DNA of 64,000 nt from Vibrio sp. qd031 (GTDB lineage Bacteria > Pseudomonadota > Gammaproteobacteria > Enterobacterales > Vibrionaceae), in contig NZ_JXQD01000024.1 of NCBI RefSeq assembly GCF_002100145.1, positions 578,602-642,601 on the forward strand, read 5' to 3'. Position numbers and translations under genes: made by a program. This document shows, piece by piece, positions 21,257-30,091 of this stretch (the first letter of the stretch is position 1; each line of letters opens with the position of its first letter). Below the pieces are notes generated by a model. The model did not search any database, had not been told where the DNA came from, and worked only from the letters and a program-made list of their open reading frames with translations.

Positions 21257-22099
21257 TTAACCTTTTTGAGCCGCTGCTACTTCGTCTGCGAAGCTCATTT
21301 CTTCGCCTTTATCGATACCTTCACCTACTTCTAGGCGGATAAAGGTAGATACAGAAGCACCACGCTCTTTTAGGATGTCACCTACAGATTTCTTAGGCTC
21401 CATCACGAACGGTTGACCAGTTAGAGAGATTTCGCCAGTGAATTTCTTCATGCGGCCGATAACCATTTTCTCTGCGATTTCAGCTGGTTTGCCTTCGTTC
21501 ATTGCGATTTCAACTTGAACCGCTTTTTCTTTTTCTACAACGTCTGCTGGTACGTCTTCTGGGTTAACGAACTCAGGACGAGAAGCAGCAACGTGCATAG
21601 CAACGTGCTTAAGTGTTTCAGCATCGCCTTCACCTGCAACAACAACACCGATTTTCTCACCGTGACGGTAAGAAGCGATAGCAGTACCTTCAACGTACTC
21701 TACGCGACGGATGTTTACGTTCTCGCCGATTTTAGCAACAAGAAGAACACGCTCTTCTTCAAATTTAGCTTTAAGCTCTTCAGCAGTTGCTTTAGTCGCT
21801 AGTGCGTCATTCGCTACTTTCTCTGCGAATGCAGTGAAGTTTTCGTCTTTCGCTACGAAGTCAGTTTGACAGTTCACTTCAACAAGTGCAGCAACACCGT
21901 TTTCTTCTTTGATGATGATTGCGCCTTCAGCAGCTACGTTGCCTGCTTTCTTAGCAGCTTTAGCAGCACCAGACTTACGCATGTTCTCGATCGCTAGCTC
22001 AACGTCACCGTTAGTTTCAGTTAGAGCTTTTTTACAATCCATCATACCTGCGCCAGTACGGTCGCGCAGTTCTTTAACTAGAGCAGCAGTAACAGCCAT
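21257..22099 (-). CDS. tsf: Elongation factor Ts
   Basis: EF-Ts (280 aa) is the guanine nucleotide exchange factor for EF-Tu. The N-terminal UBA-like region [20 protein letters not shown] and the core [10 protein letters not shown] (the TDF motif that contacts EF-Tu) are present. Its C-terminal [19 protein letters not shown] is typical. It is downstream of rpsB with an intervening attenuator-like hairpin, matching the E. coli arrangement in which S2 limits both genes. Confidence 0.97.
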   Translation of the reverse strand: MAVTAALVKELRDRTGAGMMDCKKALTETNGDVELAIENMRKSGAAKAAKKAGNVAAEGAIIIKEENGVAALVEVNCQTDFVAKDENFTAFAEKVANDALATKATAEELKAKFEEERVLLVAKIGENVNIRRVEYVEGTAIASYRHGEKIGVVVAGEGDAETLKHVAMHVAASRPEFVNPEDVPADVVEKEKAVQVEIAMNEGKPAEIAEKMVIGRMKKFTGEISLTGQPFVMEPKKSVGDILKERGASVSTFIRLEVGEGIDKGEEMSFADEVAAAQKG

Positions 22100-22130
22100 T
22101 CTCTATTCCTCAGTTGATTCTAATTTGGGT

Positions 22131-22159
22131 AAAAATCAGGGGCCATTTTACTGGCCCCT
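22131..22159 (-). terminator. Intercistronic attenuator between rpsB and tsf
   Basis: The arms AGGGGCCA (22138-22145) and TGGCCCCT (22152-22159) form a perfect 8-bp stem with a 6-nt loop. TTTTT follows 2 bases later on the minus strand. It probably trims tsf transcription relative to rpsB. Confidence 0.7.
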
Positions 22160-22245
22160 TAGCATACTAGCACTTAGTTTGACTTATGCAGACCGAACTC
22201 AAAAGGAGAAGGTCAGCGCAAACTAAGAAAGGGCTACTGCCGCTA

Positions 22246-22977
22246 TTATTCAGCTTCTTCTACGAAACCGTCTTTTTCAGAAGCAACAACAACGTCTTGG
22301 TTACGACCTTCGTTTACAGAAGTTGCCGCAGCGTTAAGGTACAGCTGTACCGCACGGATTGCGTCATCGTTACCAGGGATGATGAAGTCAATGCCATCTG
22401 GATCAGAGTTAGTATCAACAACAGCGTAAACTGGGATACCTAGGTTGTTAGCTTCTTTAACAGCGATGTGCTCGTGGTCTGCGTCGATCACGAATAGCGC
22501 GTCAGGTAGACCGCCCATGTCTTTGATACCACCAAGAGATTTCTCTAGCTTCTCCATTTCGCGAGTACGCATTAGAGCTTCTTTCTTAGTTAGCTTTTCA
22601 AAAGTGCCGTCTTGAGCCTGAGCTTCAAGTTCTTTAAGACGCTTGATAGACTGACGAACAGTTTTGTAGTTTGTAAGCATACCACCCAACCAACGGTTGT
22701 TTACGTAGTATTGGTTGCTTGCAATAGCCGCTTCTTTAACAGCTTCAGACGCAGCGCGCTTAGTACCTACAAAAAGAACTTTACCTTTTTTCTCACCGAC
22801 TTTGCCTAGCTCAGCTAGTGCTTCGTTGAACATTGGTACAGTTTTTTCTAGGTTAATGATATGAACCTTGTTACGAGCACCAAAGATGAATGGCTTCATT
22901 TTTGGGTTCCAGTAACGAGTTTGGTGACCGAAGTGAACACCAGCTTTTAGCATATCGCGCATTGATACGTTTGCCAT
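22246..22977 (-). CDS. rpsB: 30S ribosomal protein S2
   Basis: S2 (243 aa from the ATG at 22977) binds late to the 30S subunit and recruits S1. It opens [20 protein letters not shown] and has [28 protein letters not shown] and [10 protein letters not shown]. The C-terminal acidic tail ends FVEEAE. A longer in-frame start at 23040 would begin inside the conserved leader and is not credible. The leader is likely the S2 autoregulatory element described separately. Confidence 0.97.
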   Translation of the reverse strand: MANVSMRDMLKAGVHFGHQTRYWNPKMKPFIFGARNKVHIINLEKTVPMFNEALAELGKVGEKKGKVLFVGTKRAASEAVKEAAIASNQYYVNNRWLGGMLTNYKTVRQSIKRLKELEAQAQDGTFEKLTKKEALMRTREMEKLEKSLGGIKDMGGLPDALFVIDADHEHIAVKEANNLGIPVYAVVDTNSDPDGIDFIIPGNDDAIRAVQLYLNAAATSVNEGRNQDVVVASEKDGFVEEAE

Positions 22978-23045
22978 TTTAAATTCCTCTATGGGGTTAG
23001 GCCTCCACATTCCCCGTAACACCGACCTTATTTCAGGCACCCCGG
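22978..23045 (-). promoter_or_regulatory. Putative S2-binding autoregulatory leader of rpsB-tsf
   Basis: On the minus strand the leader can close a stem with GGGGT/ACCCC and GCCT/AGGC arms enclosing a GC-rich core. GAGGAA, the ribosome site, lies directly 3' of the closing strand. In E. coli, S2 represses rpsB-tsf by binding the 5' UTR. The placement and structured GC-rich leader fit that mechanism, but the identification is by analogy. Confidence 0.5.
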
Positions 23046-23145
23046 ATTACGTGACGAAATGTGTGTGAGTTTAATAAAAATTTAATTTTGAAATCATCTG
23101 CTAACGCCGCAGTGCAAAACTGGATGGAGATAACAGTACAATTTC

Positions 23146-23182
23146 TGGCGCGCTTTATACCATATTCAGCCGGAAAATCACA
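23146..23182 (-). promoter_or_regulatory. Candidate rpsB promoter
   Basis: A TATAAA -10 (23154-23159 on the plus coordinate) is followed on the minus strand by GCGCGCC. Such a GC-rich discriminator is typical of stringently controlled ribosomal promoters. The -35 match is weak. It predicts a leader of about 170 nt. Between this point and map (23332) I see nothing else except AT-rich spacer. Confidence 0.4.
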
Positions 23183-23331
23183 GTTTTTATCGAAAATTAC
23201 TGCCTTGGTTTAAGTCAACTAAGCCTAAACCTAACCCATAGTGAACCTCTTTGGAGTGAGTCGCCTAGATACACAAATTGCACAGTTCTTGATATAGTAG
23301 TGCCAACGAAACGAGAATTAGTTACAAACCT

Positions 23332-24210
23332 ATGTCTATAAAGATAAAAACTGAAGCAGAAATCGAACGTATGCGTATTGCTGGTAAGCTCGCTGCCGAC
23401 GTACTGGAAATGATTGGCCCCCACGTGAAGGCGGGGGTCACTACAGAAGAATTGGACCGCATTTGCCACGAGTTTACCCTCGCGAATGGCGCTTACCCTG
23501 CTCCGCTCAATTACGGAGGTTTCCCTAAATCCATCTGTACATCAATTAATCATATCGTTTGTCACGGTATCCCTGCCAGCGTGGACGAAATGGGCACAAC
23601 AGGCAAAAGCAAGCCTGCTGTCCTGAAAGATGGCGATATCGTCAACATCGACATTACCGTGATCATCCCTGATGAAGACGGCGTTGACTTAACCGAGCGT
23701 CCAAAAGGGTATCACGGAGACACATCAAAAATGTTCTTTGTTGGTGAAGTGAGCCCTGCGGATAAACGCCTCTGTCTTGTGGCCCAAGAAAGTCTTTACT
23801 TAGCGATGAAGAAAGTGAAGCCGGGTGCGACAGTTGGTGAGATAGGCACAGCCATCGAAAAATACATCAAAGAAAACAACAAAAAGAACCCTCGGACTAA
23901 GTTCTCTATTGTGAAAGATTTCTGTGGTCACGGCATTGGCAATGAGTTCCATGAAGAGCCGCAAGTCGTGCACTATAAAAACAATGACCGCCGCATTCTA
24001 AAAGAAGGCATGTGCTTCACTATTGAGCCCATGATTAACGCGGGTAAATTTGGGTGTAGCATCGATTCGGAAGATGACTGGACAGTGTACACCGGAGACG
24101 GCAAAAACTCAGCTCAGTGGGAACATACCATTCTCGTGACCGCGACCGGTTGTGAAGTACTAACATTGCGCAGTGATGAAACGATACCTCGCATCATGAA
24201 TAACGCTTAG
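23332..24210 (+). CDS. map: Methionine aminopeptidase, type I
   Basis: Map removes the initiator Met from nascent proteins. At 292 aa it is about 28 residues longer than E. coli Map, including an insert around VIIPDEDGVDLTERPKGYHG between the first metal-binding residues and DTSKMF. Two-metal site motifs are VNIDITV, HGDTSKMF, GHGIGNEFHEEPQV and CFTIEPM, and QWEHTILVT closes the site. It is divergent from rpsB, as in many gammaproteobacteria. Confidence 0.96.
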   Translation: MSIKIKTEAEIERMRIAGKLAADVLEMIGPHVKAGVTTEELDRICHEFTLANGAYPAPLNYGGFPKSICTSINHIVCHGIPASVDEMGTTGKSKPAVLKDGDIVNIDITVIIPDEDGVDLTERPKGYHGDTSKMFFVGEVSPADKRLCLVAQESLYLAMKKVKPGATVGEIGTAIEKYIKENNKKNPRTKFSIVKDFCGHGIGNEFHEEPQVVHYKNNDRRILKEGMCFTIEPMINAGKFGCSIDSEDDWTVYTGDGKNSAQWEHTILVTATGCEVLTLRSDETIPRIMNNA

Positions 24211-24226
24211 GTTATTCAATTTATCA

Positions 24227-24284
24227 CCACATGTTCGGACGCACTATTGTAGCGAATAGCCTTGTAAAATAGTGCGTCTAGTGG
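24227..24284 (+). terminator. Probable terminator after map
   Basis: The arms GACGCACTATT (24238-24248) and AATAGTGCGTC (24268-24278) form an 11-bp perfect stem. An outer CCAC/GTGG pair extends it. TCTTTT follows on the plus strand. The 19-nt loop is long, so termination may be partial. Confidence 0.6.
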
Positions 24285-24350
24285 TCTTTTCAAAATTATC
24301 CACCAAAGATTAACCCACTGAAAAACCTAGGATTCCATTCATAACTCCAA

Positions 24351-24366
24351 TGTGATATTGATCACC
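24351..24366 (+). promoter_or_regulatory. Candidate CRP-cAMP site upstream of the MFS gene
   Basis: TGTGA-TATTGA-TCACC matches the TGTGA-N6-TCACA CRP consensus at 9 of 10 core positions, centred about 52 bases before the MFS start codon. A separate inverted repeat GTGCA-TTTTG-TGCAC follows at 24370-24384. Together they suggest catabolite control of the transporter. Confidence 0.55.
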
Positions 24367-24410
24367 GAAGTGCATTTTGTGCACAAGGACTCATCACTCA
24401 CGGAGACTCT

Positions 24411-25670
24411 ATGACCGATCCGCAATCACCTCAGCAAAGCCTTTTTCAATTTCAACGTGTCACCCGTTTCAACTTCTCTGTTTGGACTGTACTGACTGGT
24501 ACATTGCTGGCACGAACCAGCTATTTTATGGCTTGGCCATTTCTGATTGTTTTCCTCTATAACGATTATGGCGTGTCGGCGCTCGAGGTCGGCATTATGC
24601 TCTCAAGCTCGGCATTAGTTGGCTCATTAACAGGTCTTTATTCGGGCTACCTGTCGGACAAATTTGGCCGCAAAAAAATTATGGTGTGCGGGAGCTTGTT
24701 AGCCTCGATCACCTATGCGGGTATCGGCGTCGCTACACAAGTGTGGCAATTTTACATTTTGGTGGTGATCACAGGGTTAATGCGCCCAATGATCGAAGGC
24801 CCTGCCAAAGCCGTTTTAGGCGATAACCTTGCCGATAAAAAAGACCGAGAGCTTGCACTAAACATCCGTTACTTTCTTTTGAACTTAGGCGGAGCGATTG
24901 GCCCGCTAATAGGCATTACACTTGCGCTGCATAAACCTCAGGCACTCTTTATTGCAACGGGTGTGACTTATCTCGTTTACTCGCTTTGGCTCTATATTGG
25001 TTTAGAGCGAACTCACCATAAAGGGGCCGTCTCTGCTGAGGCTTTACCCAATTTTGCACGGACGCTTGCGATCATTGCGAAGGATTCTGTCTTTATTCGC
25101 TTAATGATCGCGAACTTTCTAATGATGTTTGTCTATGCACAAATCGAATCTTCCATTCCACAAGTTATCGTGCGCTCTGGCATAGAACAGGCGACTCAAA
25201 TCATTGCTGGATTAGTGTTAGTCAACACTATAACGATTATTGTGTTCCAATTTCCAACCCTAAAACTACTAGAGAAACAGCCCCTATTTTTCCGAGCACG
25301 CTTAGGGATGGCGTTGATGGCTGTCGCTCAATTAGGGTTTTTATTTACACCGGAGCACTGGCCCGCAGGCTGGTTACTTGCTTGCTTTGTATTGAGTATT
25401 GGGGAAGTGATTGCGTTCCCCACGCTCAATGTACAGATTGATAAACTTGCACCGGAACATTTACGAGGCTCCTACTTCGGCGCCGCCACACTATGCGCAC
25501 TCGGCTTTGCTGTTGCTCCTTTGGTCGGTGGATTGATGATAGGAAGCTTAAATTCAAATTGGCTGTTTGCAGGATGCTTTGCTGTCTGCCTCATTATGAT
25601 TTGGCTGTACTTTAAAGCCGAAAACAAGGCAAAAGTTCTGCACTTGCAAACCGCAGAGCAATCACTTTAA
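24411..25670 (+). CDS. Major facilitator superfamily transporter
   Basis: The protein is 419 aa with about 12 hydrophobic segments. It carries the MFS motif A in GYLSDKFGRKKIMVCG between helices 2 and 3, and a pseudo-repeat around residue 290 onward. Overall it resembles drug/proton antiporters of the MdtH-like group, but substrate cannot be assigned. CGGAG lies 6 bases before the ATG. It sits between map and glnD, which I recall as neighbours in V. cholerae, so it may be a lineage-specific insertion. A candidate CRP site lies upstream. Confidence 0.85.
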   Translation: MTDPQSPQQSLFQFQRVTRFNFSVWTVLTGTLLARTSYFMAWPFLIVFLYNDYGVSALEVGIMLSSSALVGSLTGLYSGYLSDKFGRKKIMVCGSLLASITYAGIGVATQVWQFYILVVITGLMRPMIEGPAKAVLGDNLADKKDRELALNIRYFLLNLGGAIGPLIGITLALHKPQALFIATGVTYLVYSLWLYIGLERTHHKGAVSAEALPNFARTLAIIAKDSVFIRLMIANFLMMFVYAQIESSIPQVIVRSGIEQATQIIAGLVLVNTITIIVFQFPTLKLLEKQPLFFRARLGMALMAVAQLGFLFTPEHWPAGWLLACFVLSIGEVIAFPTLNVQIDKLAPEHLRGSYFGAATLCALGFAVAPLVGGLMIGSLNSNWLFAGCFAVCLIMIWLYFKAENKAKVLHLQTAEQSL

Positions 25671-25761
25671 CGGTAACGATTGCTTTGTTCTAACGCTCGC
25701 TTTATCTTGATCATATAGATTGATAAAGTGCTTACATTGCATTGCGCGTACAGGGAACGAT

Positions 25762-28389
25762 ATGTCACTGGCATTACTAAAAAATATTGATACGACCACT
25801 ATGGCTCCAGAAGCCATTCGTAGCATTCTGGACCAATTTTCTGACTATCAAAAACAAGCGTTCTTGAATTCAGCAAACGTCGCCGAATTAGTGTTAGAAC
25901 GCAGCCAGTTTATGGATGGACTGCTGCAGTTGATGTGGCAACACTTTGGCTTTGATCAATACAGCGATGCCTGTCTAGTTGCGGTTGGCGGATACGGTCG
26001 TGCTGAGCTGCACCCACTGTCGGATATCGATATATTAATCCTGACACGAAATGCCGCCAATCCAGCCATGTGTGAAAAGGTTAGCGCTTTTATTACCTTG
26101 CTTTGGGACCTTCGTCTAGAGGTAGGTCACGCGGTGAGAACGGTCGCCGAATGTGCCAAAATTGGCGGAGAAGACTTAACCGTTGCCACGAACCTTCAAG
26201 AGGCTCGCCGGATCTGCGGCAGTGAGCACGCCTTTAGTGAACTAAACGCCGTGATCGAATCGGCAGAATTCTGGCCTAGTGCAGAATTCTATAAAGCAAA
26301 ACTGCAAGAACAGCGCGATCGTCACGCCCGTTATCACGACACTGGCTACAATCTCGAACCGGACATTAAATCCAGTCCTGGGGGACTGCGAGACATTCAT
26401 ACGCTCAGTTGGATCGCACGCCGCCATTTTGGTGCGACCTCACTGCTCGAAATGAGCCGTTATGGCTTTTTAACCGACGCTGAATACAGAGAACTGGTTG
26501 AGTGCCAAGATTACTTATGGCGAGTACGTTTTGCCCTTCACATCGAACTAAAACGCTACGACAACCGTCTTGCCTTTGGGCATCAAGCGATGGTGGCTGA
26601 ACACTTAGGCTTTACTGGCGAGAAAAATCAGCCGGTTGAGCGCATGATGAAAGAATTCTATCGCACTTTACGTCGAATCTCTGAGCTCAACAAAATGCTG
26701 ATCAAACTGTTTGATCAAGCCATATTGAGCCGTGGCGTGGTTCCAGAAGCCGAAATCATTAGCGCAGACTTTCAACGTCGTGGAGCATTGATTGAAGCCC
26801 GTAAGCCCGCCCTTTTTCAAGCGCGACCAGAAACCATATTGGATATGTTTATCCATATTGCCAACGACTCAAGTATTACTGGCGTTTCACCTGCAACCAT
26901 GCGCCAATTGCGCACCGCTCGCAGACGGCTAAATCGTTACCTTAACGCCATTCCAGAAGCGCGTGAAAAATTCATGCAGCTGATGCGTCATCCCAATGTC
27001 CTAACGAAAGCATTACCATTGATGCACAGTTTGGGCGTTCTTGCGTCGTATCTCCCCCAATGGAGTCAAATCGTTGGGCAAATGCAGTTTGATCTGTTCC
27101 ATGTGTACACCGTCGATGAACACAGTATCCGACTGCTCAAACACATTCATGGCTTTAGCTTTGCCAAAAATCACGACAAGCACCCGATTTGTTGCGAACT
27201 CTTCCCACGCATGCAAAAGAAAGAGCTGTTGCTGTTAGCGGCGATTTTCCATGACATAGGCAAAGGCCGCGGCGGCGATCACTCTGAAATTGGCGCAATC
27301 GAAGCCTACGAATTTGGCATCGAACATGGTTTGTCTAAGCCAGAAGCCAAGCTTATCTCTTGGCTGGTCAAAAACCACCTTCTCATGTCTGTGACCGCTC
27401 AAAAACGCGATATTCATGACCCGGAAGTGATCACCGAGTTTGCCAAAACGGTTCGCGACGAGGAATACCTTGAGTACCTCATTTGTCTAACGGTGGCCGA
27501 TGTAAATGCCACCAACCCTGAGCTGTGGAACAGTTGGAAACGAACACTGCTTTCTGAACTGTATTATTCAACCCAGCGCGCTCTACGTCGCGGACTTGAA
27601 AACCCGGTGGATGTTCGCGACCGTATCCGCCACACCCAGCAACTGGCGTCAGCGAAATTACGCAAGCTCGACTTCACCCCTCGCGAAATCGACGTGCTAT
27701 GGAGTCGGTTTAAAGCGGACTACTTTCTGCGCCATACGCCCGACCAGATTCGCTGGCATTCACAGGCGATCTTAAATGCCCCCGAGCCACACGATCAGCC
27801 GTTAGTACTGGTCAGTAAAAAAAGCAGTCGCGGAGGCACCGAAATCTTTGTATATGCCAAAGATAAACCCGCCCTTTTTGCCGATGTCGTAGCAGAGTTA
27901 GACCGACGTAACCTCAGTGTTCATGATGCGCAGATCATGACCAGCAAAGACGGGTTTGTGCTCGATACCTTTGTGGTACTCGATCGTGACGGCAACCCTG
28001 TGGACACAGAGAGGCAGTTGGTGATTGCTAACGCGGTTTCAAGCGTTGTCTGCAGCAACACCCCTAAACCGCTACGTGTTAGGCGTACCCCTCGTAATTT
28101 GAAGCACTTTAAAGTGAAAACTCGTGTTGAGTTTCTACCGACAAAAACCAATAAGCATAGTTTGGTGGAGTTCCAAGCCTTAGATACTCCGGGCTTACTG
28201 ACTAAGGTCAGTTCTGCTTTTGCCGACTTGGATATTCATCTTCACGCAGCCAAGATCACCACCATTGGAGAGCGCGCAGAGGATCTGTTCATTCTCTCAT
28301 CCACCAGCGGCTGTAAGCTTAATAAAGAAGAGGAAGAGGAACTTCGCGATCACTTAACCGATGTGGTTGAAGAACTGTCCCCAAGCTAA
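25762..28389 (+). CDS. glnD: Bifunctional uridylyltransferase/uridylyl-removing enzyme GlnD
   Basis: GlnD senses glutamine and adds or removes UMP on P-II (GlnB, encoded at 1486). It is 875 aa from the ATG at 25762, which has AGGGA a few bases upstream. A longer in-frame start 14 codons earlier lacks this. Domains in order are nucleotidyltransferase with GGYGRAELHPLSDIDI (about residues 75-90), the HD phosphohydrolase motif HDIGKGRGGDHSEIG (about 496), and two ACT domains (starting about 692 and 799) that bind glutamine. All catalytic motifs look intact. Confidence 0.97.
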   Translation: MSLALLKNIDTTTMAPEAIRSILDQFSDYQKQAFLNSANVAELVLERSQFMDGLLQLMWQHFGFDQYSDACLVAVGGYGRAELHPLSDIDILILTRNAANPAMCEKVSAFITLLWDLRLEVGHAVRTVAECAKIGGEDLTVATNLQEARRICGSEHAFSELNAVIESAEFWPSAEFYKAKLQEQRDRHARYHDTGYNLEPDIKSSPGGLRDIHTLSWIARRHFGATSLLEMSRYGFLTDAEYRELVECQDYLWRVRFALHIELKRYDNRLAFGHQAMVAEHLGFTGEKNQPVERMMKEFYRTLRRISELNKMLIKLFDQAILSRGVVPEAEIISADFQRRGALIEARKPALFQARPETILDMFIHIANDSSITGVSPATMRQLRTARRRLNRYLNAIPEAREKFMQLMRHPNVLTKALPLMHSLGVLASYLPQWSQIVGQMQFDLFHVYTVDEHSIRLLKHIHGFSFAKNHDKHPICCELFPRMQKKELLLLAAIFHDIGKGRGGDHSEIGAIEAYEFGIEHGLSKPEAKLISWLVKNHLLMSVTAQKRDIHDPEVITEFAKTVRDEEYLEYLICLTVADVNATNPELWNSWKRTLLSELYYSTQRALRRGLENPVDVRDRIRHTQQLASAKLRKLDFTPREIDVLWSRFKADYFLRHTPDQIRWHSQAILNAPEPHDQPLVLVSKKSSRGGTEIFVYAKDKPALFADVVAELDRRNLSVHDAQIMTSKDGFVLDTFVVLDRDGNPVDTERQLVIANAVSSVVCSNTPKPLRVRRTPRNLKHFKVKTRVEFLPTKTNKHSLVEFQALDTPGLLTKVSSAFADLDIHLHAAKITTIGERAEDLFILSSTSGCKLNKEEEEELRDHLTDVVEELSPS

Positions 28390-28417
28390 TCGATCCAACG
28401 CACAAAAGAACGCCATT

Positions 28418-28456
28418 TGTAACAAATGTGCTACCTTAAAAGGGTAGCACTTGTTA
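28418..28456 (+). terminator. Hairpin after glnD, possibly terminating
   Basis: TAACAA plus GTGCTACC pairs with GGTAGCAC plus TTGTTA, giving a 14-bp stem with a 2-nt bulge. No clear T run follows, so it may be a 3'-end stabiliser or Rho-linked structure, not a true intrinsic terminator. Confidence 0.4.
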
Positions 28457-28522
28457 CAGTGTAAGTGTCTGCTTTTATAATAAAAAACACGTCATTCCAT
28501 TTGACTTCAAAGTGAGGTTTTT

Positions 28523-28906
28523 ATGTTCCAACACCTGCAAGGTCTAGGCATACACAATACCAAAGAGATTGAACGCTACTCAGTTCGTCAAGAAGCGCAC
28601 AAAGATGTTCTAAAAATCTATTTTAAAAAGCAAAAGGGCGAGTTGTTTGCTAAGAGCGTAAAATTTAAATACCCACGCCAAGTGAAGAAAGTGCTGATGG
28701 ATGACGGTAGCGGTCAATATCGCAATAAAACCGAAATTAATCGCAATTTAACCTTAGTGATTGACGAGCTAAACCAAATCACTAAACCTGTTGCTGCCGC
28801 GCCAGTGGACGTTAAACAGAAAATTTTATCTGACCTTCGCCACCTAGAAAAAGTGGTTGCCAGTAAAATTGCCGAGATCGAATCAGATCTCGAAAAGCTC
28901 AAATAA
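28523..28906 (+). CDS. yaeH: UPF0325/DUF3461 family protein YaeH
   Basis: This 127-aa protein clearly matches the E. coli YaeH family. The N-terminal [19 protein letters not shown], the central [10 protein letters not shown] and the C-terminal helix [11 protein letters not shown] are family hallmarks. Function is unknown. It is soluble, basic and helical, with no enzyme motif. A good ribosome site (GTGAGG) precedes the ATG. Its position after glnD resembles the E. coli order, where yaeH lies near glnD/dapD. Confidence 0.9.
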   Translation: MFQHLQGLGIHNTKEIERYSVRQEAHKDVLKIYFKKQKGELFAKSVKFKYPRQVKKVLMDDGSGQYRNKTEINRNLTLVIDELNQITKPVAAAPVDVKQKILSDLRHLEKVVASKIAEIESDLEKLK

Positions 28907-28925
28907 CATAGCGTAAAATACTGTT

Positions 28926-28947
28926 ACTGAGGCGTGTTCGCCTCAGT
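28926..28947. terminator. Hairpin between convergent yaeH and truC
   Basis: The arms ACTGAGGCG (28926-28934) and CGCCTCAGT (28939-28947) form a 9-bp stem with a TGTT loop overlapping the truC stop. There is no strong T run on either strand, so termination is plausible but unproven. Confidence 0.4.
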
Positions 28948-29680
28948 ACTGGTACTGCTCAAATGCGTGTTGCCACCCAAACTCCGTCACTAAGTGATGC
29001 CAAGTCTCATCCAATTTAGCTTCTAAACAGAGTTGTACGCCGGTAAATGGATGTTCAAACTCCAATCTTGCTGCATGTAGCATCAACCGATGACAGTCGA
29101 AGTTATCTCTAAATAGCCGATTATGTTTACCATCGCCATGAGAGGTGTCACCGACTATCGGATGCTTCAAGTGTTTGAGGTGTCGCCTAAGTTGGTGCTT
29201 GCGTCCCGTCAAAGGCTTCAGTTCGACCAGCGCATAGCGCGAGGTTGGAAATCGCCCCGTTGATAAAGGCAACTCAACTTTCGCCAATGGCTGATAATCG
29301 GTCACAGCTGATTGAGGCTCTTTGTCTTGTGTGGCAAATTTATCGGCTATTTTGTCGAGTTCAACTTTAAGTGGGTAATCGAGCCGTCCGCCCTCTTCTA
29401 TCCATCCACGCACTAACGCCAAATAGGTTTTCACCATCTGATGCTCAGCAAACATCGGCATGGTTTTAGAGGCTATCTCACTAGACAATCCAAACACCAA
29501 AACACCAGACGTAGGTCGATCCAAACGATGCAATGGAAACACATGCTGACCAATCTGGTCTCGCAGCGTTTGCATCACAAATTGCGTTTCGTGTTTGTCT
29601 AACCAAGATCGGTGGACTAACATGCCAGCAGGTTTATTCACGGCAACAAAGTATTCATCTTGGTAAATTATCTCGAGCAT
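28943..29680 (-). CDS. truC: tRNA pseudouridine(65) synthase
   Basis: The protein is 245 aa and belongs to the RluA-type pseudouridine synthases. The catalytic motif HRLDRPTSGVLVFG contains the nucleophilic Asp. LKPLTGRKHQLRRHLKHLKHPIVGD is the second conserved block (given as one continuous family element around residues 165-190). TruC modifies U65 of tRNA-Ile and tRNA-Asp. The start ATG directly follows the yqcC stop, a pairing known from other gammaproteobacteria and useful for the assignment. Confidence 0.92.
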   Translation of the reverse strand: MLEIIYQDEYFVAVNKPAGMLVHRSWLDKHETQFVMQTLRDQIGQHVFPLHRLDRPTSGVLVFGLSSEIASKTMPMFAEHQMVKTYLALVRGWIEEGGRLDYPLKVELDKIADKFATQDKEPQSAVTDYQPLAKVELPLSTGRFPTSRYALVELKPLTGRKHQLRRHLKHLKHPIVGDTSHGDGKHNRLFRDNFDCHRLMLHAARLEFEHPFTGVQLCLEAKLDETWHHLVTEFGWQHAFEQYQY

Positions 29681-30013
29681 TTAAGCGCACTCTTTATCAA
29701 TGTGAGACAAAATAACCAGCAGTTCACGAAACTGCGTTTGAGTCTGCCACACTTGTTCAAAGTAAGGGGTTATTTCAAATCCACTTGGCAACATTTGTTG
29801 TGAATGGATGAGCTGCGTCATTTTTGGCAAAAACACCCACTGTAACCACTCTGAGGCAGACAATGTATCTACGGCAAAGGGTTGTGAGCTTGCGAGGCGC
29901 TCTGCACTCGGGGGGGATTGCTGCCACTCGTCCAACAAAACTAACTGACTCTTAAGCTCTTCGAATAATTGAAGTAAGCGCCGAGATCTATTTGTATCAA
30001 ATACTACGCTCAT
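29681..30013 (-). CDS. yqcC: YqcC family protein (DUF446)
   Basis: The protein is about 110 aa, mostly helical, without a signal peptide or enzyme motif. The segment FAVDTLSASEWLQWVFLPKM is the YqcC-type hallmark, and it is encoded immediately before truC as in E. coli. I prefer the ATG at 30013 over a GTG one codon earlier; AAGGGTG lies 8 nt upstream. Function is unknown; the conserved coupling to truC suggests a link to tRNA modification or just cotranscription. Confidence 0.85.
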   Translation of the reverse strand: MSVVFDTNRSRRLLQLFEELKSQLVLLDEWQQSPPSAERLASSQPFAVDTLSASEWLQWVFLPKMTQLIHSQQMLPSGFEITPYFEQVWQTQTQFRELLVILSHIDKECA

Positions 30014-30091
30014 CACGTCATCACCCTTGAATTTTGCCGCAAGATTACCATGTTATAGGGTAGTAATCTAAATCTAACAGCAGCAAACACC

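Noticed and set aside
24370..24384. NtrC site in GTGCATTTTGTGCAC
   Set aside because: Spacing and flanks do not match the NtrC consensus (TGCAC-N7-GTGCA type). It is kept only as an unnamed dyad.
25700..25728. Terminator CTTTATC/GATAAAG before glnD
   Set aside because: Only 7 AT-rich pairs with a 15-nt loop and no T run, so it is too weak to list.
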